Part shown: positions 1 through 4,989 of the stretch, piece by piece
Position numbering within the stretch: the stretch's first letter is position 1
How the letters are laid out: every line of letters starts with the position of its first letter
DNA from: an uncultured Clostridia bacterium
GTDB lineage: Bacteria; Bacillota; Clostridia; Oscillospirales; Acutalibacteraceae
Direction of reading: 5' to 3'
Length of the DNA stretch: 7,131 nt
Assembly: GCA_947629295.1 (NCBI GenBank)
Contig: CANRDH010000079.1
Coordinates: 1-7,131, forward strand
Notes under the pieces: generated by a model
Told to the model about the DNA's origin: nothing
What the model saw: only the letters and a program-made list of their open reading frames with translations
Database searches by the model: none
Translations under genes and position numbers: made by a program

Positions 1-180
1 AAAAAATTTATTGAGCCTGTAAAGCATAACAGAGCGGATATTGATATTACAATGTCATGCGACACATTTGATGAGTTTATGTCAGGAAGACTTGACGGTT
101 TCAGAGCCTTTACCACCGGTAAAATCAAGGCAAGCGGTAATGTGATGCTTGCACTTGCAATTTATAATTCTTTCAGATAA
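1..180 (+). CDS. SCP2 sterol-binding domain protein, 3' end only
   Basis: Only the last 59 codons lie in the window; the start is upstream. The reading frame is open from base 1 to the TAA at 178-180. The segment 'ADIDITMSCDTFDEFMSGRL' followed by 'DGFRAFTTGKIKASGNVMLA' matches the C-terminal half of the SCP2 fold: an acidic beta strand, a short helix with a 'GRLDG..AF..GK' turn, then 'GK.K..GN..LA' closing on a hydrophobic helix. Proteins of this family form a lipid-binding tunnel. Small stand-alone bacterial SCP2 proteins have no well-established substrate. The short end after 'LALAIYNSFR' is where this family normally stops, so the C-terminus looks complete. A new promoter follows 34 bases after the stop, so it is probably not co-transcribed with the branching enzyme gene in an obligatory way. 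Family assignment rests on motif recall from a partial sequence. Confidence 0.75.
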   Translation, partial: KKFIEPVKHNRADIDITMSCDTFDEFMSGRLDGFRAFTTGKIKASGNVMLALAIYNSFR

Positions 181-213
181 AATTACAAACAGACAAATAT
201 TGGAATATGTATA

Positions 214-242
214 ATGACAATGTTATATTCGTATTTTATAAT
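214..242 (+). promoter_or_regulatory. sigma-A type promoter of glgB
   Basis: The -35 box ATGACA (214-219) matches TTGACA in five of six bases. It is separated by exactly 17 bases from a perfect -10 box TATAAT (237-242). Initiation would fall near 249-250, giving a leader of about 30 nt before the glgB start. The spacing and near-consensus boxes suggest strong housekeeping transcription. No operator-like repeat or riboswitch fits in so short a leader. Confidence 0.75.
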
Positions 243-266
243 ATTAGCAACGATGTTTTAATCTTC

Positions 267-271
267 GGGAG
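267..271 (+). promoter_or_regulatory. Ribosome binding site of glgB
   Basis: GGGAG lies 8 nt before the ATG at 280 and decides the start. An ATG at 272 is in another frame and sits directly against the Shine-Dalgarno sequence, so it is not used. Confidence 0.7.
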
Positions 272-279
272 ATGGTGAA

Positions 280-2181
280 ATGGCAGATTTTAAAATGGAT
301 AAATATTATAGCGGAACGTGCTGTGATGCATATAAATATTTCGGAGCACATCCCGTTTCCGATGATGACAGCGGAGTTGTTTTCAGAGTTTACGCACCTG
401 CGGCTAACGGTGTTGACGTTATCGGAGAATTTAACGGCTGGAACGGCGGATATCATCCAATGAACAGGATTGAGGGCGGGGTTTACGAGCTTTTTATTCC
501 CGAAGCAAGAGTGGGTCAGCTTTATAAATTAAGGATATACCAACAGGGCGGTACTGTTGTAGATAAATCCGACCCTTATGCTTTTTACAGTGAACTCAGA
601 CCGAATACGGCGTCGATAATAACCCGAATATCGCCTGAGAAGGTTTTCAGCGATGATGAATGGATGAAGAACCGCTCAAAGTGCTATGATAAGCCGCTTA
701 ATATATATGAAATGCATATGGGCTCGTGGAAAAAGCCGCAGGGCAAGAGTGAGTCTGACGGAAAAGCTCAGTGGTTTTCATATGATGAGGTTGCTGACGA
801 CCTAATAAGATATGTAAAGGAAAATAATTTTACGCATATTGAGGTTATGCCCCTTGCCGAGTTTCCTTTTGACGGTTCATGGGGATATCAGGCTTCACAG
901 TATTATAGTGCGACATCAAGATATGGCACACCGGAGCAGCTTATGAGATTTGTAGATAAGTGCCATGCTGCCGGAATAGGTGTAATAATAGATTTTGCGT
1001 TTGTTCATTTTGTAAAGGATAATTACTCCCTTGCGAAATTCGACGGAACTTATCTTTATGAGTATCCGCCGTCAGATGTAAACCAGAGCGAATGGGGCAC
1101 CTATAATTTTAATGTATCAAGGGGAGAGGTACAGAGCTTCCTGATATCCTGCGCAGCTTACTGGCTTGATGTGTACCATTTTGACGGTATACGTATGGAC
1201 GCTATCAATAACGGTATTTACTGGATGGGAAACAGGGACAGGGGAGTCAATGACCGCTCGGTAGAATTTTTCAAAAAGATGAATTCGATACTTGACAATA
1301 AATTCCATAACATCATGCTTATAGCTGAGGATTCCTCGGACTATCCCGGTGTAACGAAGCCTGTTGAGCAGGGCGGACTGGGATTTGACTATAAGTGGGA
1401 TATGGGGTGGATGAACGATACCCTTGAGTATTTAAAAATTGACCCGCTTTTCAGAAAAGGAAGCCACAATAAAATCAACTGGTCAATGGCTTATTTCTAT
1501 TATGAAAGGTTTATTCTTCCGCTTTCACATGACGAGGTCGTTCACGGAAAAGCAACCGTTGTTCAGAAAATGTGGGGCGGGGATTATGCAAATAAATTTG
1601 CGCAGGTAAGGACCCTGTATGCATATATGTTCACACATCCCGGCAAAAAGCTGAATTTCATGGGAAATGAGATCGGAATGTTCAGAGAGTGGGATGAAAC
1701 GAAGGAGCTCGATTGGTTCCTGCTTGATGATTATGAAATGCACCGCTGTTTCCAACGCTTTTTCAGGGAGCTCGGAGCGCTTACGACGCAAAATCCTGCT
1801 TTTTATGAAAAGGATTATGAGAACGACGGTTTTCTATGGATAGATGCCGACGACGGCGATAATAACGTATATTCATACTATCGCATGACAGACGGACAGA
1901 AGTATGTCATAGTTTGCAATATGTCGCCCGTATGCCGTGAAAATTATCGCATAGGACTCAAAGATGCCTGTACCTTGACTGAGGTGCTTAATACGGATTA
2001 TGAAATTTACGGCGGCAAAGGTATAACTAATGCATATCCTGTAAAGTCCGAGACTTTGCCTCATAAACAGTGGCTCAATTCGGCAGAGATACGTCTTGCA
2101 CCGTTCGGTACCTGCATATTTGAAGTAAAGGAAGAACCGAAGCCTAAAAAGGCGCAAACTAAAAAGCTTACAACTAAGTAA
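280..2181 (+). CDS. glgB: 1,4-alpha-glucan (glycogen) branching enzyme, GH13_9 type
   Basis: This 633-residue cytoplasmic enzyme would cut alpha-1,4 glucan chains and re-attach them as alpha-1,6 branches during glycogen synthesis. The domain order is an N-terminal CBM48 beta-sandwich (about residues 20-110), the GH13 (beta/alpha)8 barrel (about 130-510) and a C-terminal all-beta domain (about 520-615). The residues invariant in E. coli GlgB are all present with a steady offset: Y203, D238, H243, R305, D307 (nucleophile, in 'FDGIRMDAI'), E350 (acid/base, in 'LIAEDSS'), and H417-D418 (in 'LSHDEVVHGK'). It is about 97 residues shorter at the N-terminus than E. coli GlgB, meaning the N1 module is absent, which is common in the family. 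Region I reads 'DFAFVHFVKD', diverged from the usual 'DWVPxHFPxD', and the usual DPRxGxH stretch before 'WGT' is also altered. It ends in a short Lys-rich tail (about 619-633). It has its own promoter and no other glg gene is in view. Confidence 0.93.
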   Translation: MADFKMDKYYSGTCCDAYKYFGAHPVSDDDSGVVFRVYAPAANGVDVIGEFNGWNGGYHPMNRIEGGVYELFIPEARVGQLYKLRIYQQGGTVVDKSDPYAFYSELRPNTASIITRISPEKVFSDDEWMKNRSKCYDKPLNIYEMHMGSWKKPQGKSESDGKAQWFSYDEVADDLIRYVKENNFTHIEVMPLAEFPFDGSWGYQASQYYSATSRYGTPEQLMRFVDKCHAAGIGVIIDFAFVHFVKDNYSLAKFDGTYLYEYPPSDVNQSEWGTYNFNVSRGEVQSFLISCAAYWLDVYHFDGIRMDAINNGIYWMGNRDRGVNDRSVEFFKKMNSILDNKFHNIMLIAEDSSDYPGVTKPVEQGGLGFDYKWDMGWMNDTLEYLKIDPLFRKGSHNKINWSMAYFYYERFILPLSHDEVVHGKATVVQKMWGGDYANKFAQVRTLYAYMFTHPGKKLNFMGNEIGMFREWDETKELDWFLLDDYEMHRCFQRFFRELGALTTQNPAFYEKDYENDGFLWIDADDGDNNVYSYYRMTDGQKYVIVCNMSPVCRENYRIGLKDACTLTEVLNTDYEIYGGKGITNAYPVKSETLPHKQWLNSAEIRLAPFGTCIFEVKEEPKPKKAQTKKLTTK

Positions 2182-2204
2182 TCGTATGATACTCCTTAAT
2201 GCGG

Positions 2205-2242
2205 ATCGGCAGCACGGAAGATTTTTTCCCCGTGCTGCCGAT
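2205..2242. terminator. Perfect 13-bp hairpin between convergent genes; probable bidirectional terminator
   Basis: The arm ATCGGCAGCACGG (2205-2217) pairs perfectly with CCGTGCTGCCGAT (2230-2242) around a 12-nt loop containing six T. A G-T and a G-C pair can extend the stem outward (2203-2204 with 2243-2244). It lies 23 nt after the glgB stop and 25 nt after the DUF4363 stop read on the other strand, the expected place for a shared terminator. Neither flank has the T-run of a classical intrinsic terminator, so termination efficiency is uncertain. It could instead be a 3'-end-protecting hairpin. Confidence 0.6.
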
Positions 2243-2267
2243 TCACGTTGTGCTATATTGAGAAGGA

Positions 2268-2648
2268 CTATAAAATATTATTTACTGTCGGATATTCGGC
2301 AGCATGAAAATGCTCAAGCAGAATTTCCGCCTTTCTGCATTCTGCTGTAAATGCATTAATCTCGCCGAATTCGATATAGGTATTTGCATTGTTTAGTGAT
2401 TCCTCAATTCGGTCAAGTCTCCCGTGTGAAATAAAAATAAGCATAATCTCCATTTTACCCTGCCACTCGTCCAAAGCGGATTTTATTTCTTTTTTTGCGC
2501 CGTCAACATCTCCTATCAATGCATAGCTTTCGGCGGAACCTACTTTGTCTGTTACTGATTTGGAGGCAGAGGTATTTATTACAAACCCGAAAACTATAGT
2601 AGCTGCTGTAATTATCAGTATAACGACTGCACTGTATATTCTATGCAC
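2268..2648 (-). CDS. DUF4363 family small membrane-anchored protein
   Basis: This 126-residue protein has one N-terminal membrane anchor (about residues 5-25, with the run 'AVVILIITAATIVFGFVI'). A mostly helical domain of about 100 residues follows, presumably outside the cytoplasm. Conserved-looking elements are 'GDVDGAKKEIKSALDEWQGK' and 'HGRLDRIEESLNNANTYIEF', which match my recall of DUF4363, a clostridial family of unknown function. It starts at GTG (2648-2646), with GGAAGGA (2656-2662) 7 nt upstream. That start lies inside the end of the DUF421 gene, giving an 8-nt overlap, so the two are co-transcribed and probably translationally coupled. DUF4363 genes tend to follow DUF421 genes in Clostridia, which suggests a shared complex; that is inference. 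No catalytic motif is visible, and no specific function is proposed. Confidence 0.8.
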   Translation of the reverse strand: MHRIYSAVVILIITAATIVFGFVINTSASKSVTDKVGSAESYALIGDVDGAKKEIKSALDEWQGKMEIMLIFISHGRLDRIEESLNNANTYIEFGEINAFTAECRKAEILLEHFHAAEYPTVNNIL

Positions 2649-3324
2649 ACATGATTCCTTCCTTTTTGATGATATTATACTTTTTAGTCTTATCAGCAGT
2701 CATAATAAATATATCGCTGACATTAAGCTTTTCAAGCTTAAGAATTTTTTTCAGCCAGGTTTCGCTCAGCCCGCAGAATTCAAGTGATGACTGAGCGATT
2801 TCTCCGTCACTGATGACGACCGCCTGCATACCGCTGTCCTTCGCTTGCACACCTAACTGTCCTGCCGTTACGGTATCGCTTGCGGATTTTTTCAGTACGC
2901 TCATTTTACCGTTTGTTTCAATTATTGCAAAAGCAACATCCTCTATATTGAAGATATCCTTTTGCCTTAATTCCTCAAAAAGCTCCTCAATACTCAGCCT
3001 CAGCTCCGTCATTGCTTTTTGGTCAACCTTACCGTCATTGATAATAATAACAGGCTTTCCGCAGATTGCCCGTCTGACAGCGGAGTTTTTCAGCATAAGC
3101 AGAGATATAAGTATTTCACAAACGACAAGTATTAATATGGGAATTATACCGCTGAGCATGGATTGGTCGGTATCCTGCATGGGTATAGAGGCGATATCCG
3201 ACATAAGCAGGGTCACAACGAGTTCACTTGTCTGTAGCTCGCTTATTTGTCTTTTTCCCATTATCCGGACGGTTATAATTATTATTGCATACAAAAGTAT
3301 GGTTCTTACTGCAGAAATAATCAT
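2641..3324 (-). CDS. DUF421 (YetF-like) integral membrane protein
   Basis: This 227-residue protein begins with three hydrophobic segments (about residues 5-20, 32-50 and 58-78) and continues as a soluble DUF421 domain. Family signatures are 'MGKRQISELQTSELVVTLLM' with 'IPMQD' after it, 'GKPVIIINDGKVDQKAMTEL', 'LRLSIEELFEELRQK' and 'VAFAIIETNGKMSVL'. About 60 further residues typical of clostridial members contain 'VVISDGEI' and 'DIFIMTAD'. DUF421 proteins include B. subtilis YetF and the 2Duf protein, both associated with the spore inner membrane and spore resistance. The biochemical role is unknown. The ATG at 3324 is preceded by GAAAGGAA (3333-3340), about 8 nt away. The gene is the first of a two-gene leftward operon with the DUF4363 gene. 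It is divergent from the germinant receptor operon, consistent with a role in spores (inference). Confidence 0.88.
   Translation of the reverse strand: MIISAVRTILLYAIIIITVRIMGKRQISELQTSELVVTLLMSDIASIPMQDTDQSMLSGIIPILILVVCEILISLLMLKNSAVRRAICGKPVIIINDGKVDQKAMTELRLSIEELFEELRQKDIFNIEDVAFAIIETNGKMSVLKKSASDTVTAGQLGVQAKDSGMQAVVISDGEIAQSSLEFCGLSETWLKKILKLEKLNVSDIFIMTADKTKKYNIIKKEGIMCA
2656..2662 (-). promoter_or_regulatory. Ribosome binding site of the DUF4363 gene, inside the DUF421 gene
   Basis: GGAAGGA on the minus strand lies 7 nt before the GTG start at 2648-2646 and within the last codons of the upstream gene. It fixes GTG as the start and implies translational coupling across the 8-nt overlap. 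Confidence 0.65.
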
Positions 3325-3370
3325 ATTTTAAATTCCTTTCGTCTTTTCTTAAAATTATTCTGTACAAATT

Positions 3371-3400
3371 TTTACGGAATATTCATCAGCGATGTATAAA
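3371..3400 (+). promoter_or_regulatory. Candidate promoter of the germinant receptor operon
   Basis: TTTACG (3371-3376), 18 bases, then TATAAA (3395-3400) resembles a weak sigma-A promoter pointing at gerA. Germinant receptor operons in Bacillus are sigma-G dependent, but I could not find a well-spaced sigma-G box pair here. GAATA at 3377-3381 resembles a sigma-G -35, but no matching CATxxTA sits at the right distance. Treat the assignment as tentative. Confidence 0.35.
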
Positions 3401-3411
3401 TCATTTATACA
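3393..3411. repeat. 19-bp perfect palindrome between divergent operons; candidate operator or symmetric promoter core
   Basis: TGTATAAATCATTTATACA has two 9-bp arms that are exact inverted repeats around a single C. Each strand of it reads TATAAA, a -10-like box: at 3395-3400 on the plus strand and at 3409-3404 on the minus strand. On the minus strand TTGATT (3430-3425) precedes it by 15 bases, giving a poor but possible promoter for the DUF421 operon. The site could therefore be a dyad operator for both operons, a symmetric bidirectional promoter core, or both. I do not recognise it as the site of a specific regulator. Confidence 0.5.
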
Positions 3412-3433
3412 GGTGGAAAATTAAAATCAAGAC

Positions 3434-3441
3434 GGGGTGAT
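3434..3441 (+). promoter_or_regulatory. Ribosome binding site of gerA, selecting a TTG start
   Basis: GGGGTGAT lies 6 nt before the TTG at 3448-3450. It closely resembles the extended Shine-Dalgarno sequence GGAGGTGAT. No ATG lies in frame at a comparable distance, so the TTG start is well supported. Confidence 0.7.
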
Positions 3442-3447
3442 GATATT

Positions 3448-4989
3448 TTGTACGAATTTATCAAAACATTAAAGGAAATATATAATCCTGGACATAAATC
3501 GGAAAAAACAAAGCCGAGTGAGACAAAGCTGTATCCGCAGCTCAGGACAAATCTTGAGTTTATCCGGGAAAGCTTTAACAACAGCGTTGACCTTACAATT
3601 CATGAAATGCAGCTCAAGGGCATTGACGCCGCTGTTATATCAATAGATAATCTTACGGATAAGGAAGTGTTAGGAGAAGGAATAATCAAACCGATCCTTT
3701 CGCATGATTATTCGGGGGACGTCAAAAAATGTCTGGAGGATATAAAGGACAGCATCTTATGTACGGATGATGTAAAAAATATAACGACATTTGAAGAATT
3801 GTTCAAGGGTATAATGTCGGGCTTTGCGGTTATTGCGCTTGATGGCTGCAACGAAATGCTTTCAATAGGGGTACAGGGCTTCAAATCAAGAAGTATATCC
3901 GAACCCGAATCCGACGTTGTACAAAGAGGCTCAAAGGAGGGATTTGTTGAGCCTATAAGGACAAATATAGCGCTTCTTCGCAGAAGAATGAAAAATCCCA
4001 AGCTTTATTTTGAGGTCATGACATTAGGAAATTTGTCAAAGACCGAGATATGCTTATGCTATCTCAGGGATATAGCGTCTCCGGATATAGTACAGGAGCT
4101 AAAAAAAAGACTGAGAAAAATAGATATAGATACCGTTCTTGCGGCGGGATATATCGTACCCTACCTCGAGGATAAAAGGGGCGTATCGCTGTTCAGTACC
4201 GTGGGAATAACCGAGCGTTCGGATACGGTATGCGGAAAGCTTTCGGAGGGACGGATAGCCATATTGGTTGACGGAGTACCGTCTGCGCTTATCGTTCCGT
4301 ATTTATTTGTAGAAAATTTTCAGACGCTTGACGATTATTCAAATAAGCCATATTTTGCTACATTTACAAGGCGGCTTAAATATGCGGCTTTTTTTATTGC
4401 CATGATGCTTCCGGGAATTTTTGTTGCATTGGGAACCTTCAATCCGGAAATGTTCCCAACGCTTATGCTGAATAAAATAGCGGGCTCGATTGGAGCCACT
4501 CCCTTGTCGCTCATGTCCGAAACGATACTTTTGCAGTTTGTTTATGAAATAATGAGGGAATCGGGACTGAGGATGCCGCAGCCGCTTGGTTATGCCGTCA
4601 GCATAGTCGGAGGTCTTGTTATAGGTGATACGGCAATCAATGCCGGTCTTATAGGCGCCCCGACTCTGATGGTGGTAGCTGTTGCTATAATATGCTCCTA
4701 TATAATCCCGAATCTGTATGCACCGGTTGCAATACTAAGGCTTGCATTTACAGTTGTCGGAGGCATATGGGGAATATGGGGTATCGCCGCCCTTTTCTGT
4801 TTTGTATTTATAAATATATGCAGTAAATCAACCTTTGGAATACCGTATACAGCACCGCTTTCTCCAATCGGCAAGGGCGCGCTCAGAGATGTGTTTATAA
4901 GGTCAGATTGGAAAACGCTTTCAGACAAAACAGCAAAGGTACAGAATATGCCCGGCTCTCATGTCGGCGGAGGTGTTGTTAATGAATAA
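3448..4989 (+). CDS. Spore germinant receptor A subunit (GerA/GerKA family)
   Basis: This 513-residue subunit of a Ger-type nutrient receptor would act in the spore inner membrane, where it assembles with B and C subunits and triggers germination. Residues about 30-300 form the soluble N-terminal domain. Family landmarks are 'VDLTIHEMQLKGIDAAVISI', 'SRSISEPESDVVQRGSKEGF' followed by 'VEPIRTNIALLRRRMK' (about 148-178), and 'LSEGRIAILVDGVPSALIVP' before 'ENFQTLDDY'. The C-terminal half is a membrane domain with clear hydrophobic segments at about 313-333, 380-400, 407-424 and 432-457, plus an amphipathic membrane-associated stretch between the first two. Length is normal for the family (roughly 480-540) and no conserved block is missing. 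Translation starts at TTG. The last 8 nt overlap the next gene, so the two are an operon with coupled translation. Which A-subunit subfamily it belongs to, and its germinant, cannot be told from sequence alone. An A8 run at 4101-4108 is in frame as Lys-Lys. Confidence 0.93.
   Translation: MYEFIKTLKEIYNPGHKSEKTKPSETKLYPQLRTNLEFIRESFNNSVDLTIHEMQLKGIDAAVISIDNLTDKEVLGEGIIKPILSHDYSGDVKKCLEDIKDSILCTDDVKNITTFEELFKGIMSGFAVIALDGCNEMLSIGVQGFKSRSISEPESDVVQRGSKEGFVEPIRTNIALLRRRMKNPKLYFEVMTLGNLSKTEICLCYLRDIASPDIVQELKKRLRKIDIDTVLAAGYIVPYLEDKRGVSLFSTVGITERSDTVCGKLSEGRIAILVDGVPSALIVPYLFVENFQTLDDYSNKPYFATFTRRLKYAAFFIAMMLPGIFVALGTFNPEMFPTLMLNKIAGSIGATPLSLMSETILLQFVYEIMRESGLRMPQPLGYAVSIVGGLVIGDTAINAGLIGAPTLMVVAVAIICSYIIPNLYAPVAILRLAFTVVGGIWGIWGIAALFCFVFINICSKSTFGIPYTAPLSPIGKGALRDVFIRSDWKTLSDKTAKVQNMPGSHVGGGVVNE
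4969..4975 (+). promoter_or_regulatory. Ribosome binding site of the gerB-gerC fusion, inside gerA
   Basis: A perfect GGAGGTG lies 6 nt before the ATG at 4982-4984. An earlier in-frame ATG at 4961 has no purine-rich site upstream, and starting there would place this Shine-Dalgarno sequence inside the coding region. The start is therefore 4982, giving 695 rather than 702 residues and an 8-nt overlap with gerA. Confidence 0.85.

Noticed and set aside
181..213. Terminator after the SCP2-domain gene
   Set aside because: No stem-loop or T-run was found in this AT-rich spacer.
244..456. Minus-strand and alternative-frame ORFs over glgB (including 1117-1308, 1525-1791, 1873-2157 and the plus-strand 272-463)
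   Set aside because: They lie wholly or almost wholly inside or antisense to a strongly supported branching enzyme gene, have no family-like sequence and no convincing ribosome binding site.
2813..3331. 172-codon plus-strand ORF antisense to the DUF421 gene
   Set aside because: It is Ser/Ile-rich as expected of an antisense shadow, while the minus strand matches DUF421 motifs throughout and has a proper ribosome binding site.
3377..3408. Sigma-G promoter for gerA (GAATA ... CATTTAT)
   Set aside because: Spacing is about 20 bases, too long, and the second box does not match CATxxTA. Expected biologically but not supported by the sequence.
4101..4108. A8 run in gerA as a possible phase-variation or slippage site
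   Set aside because: The gene is in frame through the run, A-rich Lys codons are common in this genome, and nothing nearby suggests programmed slippage.
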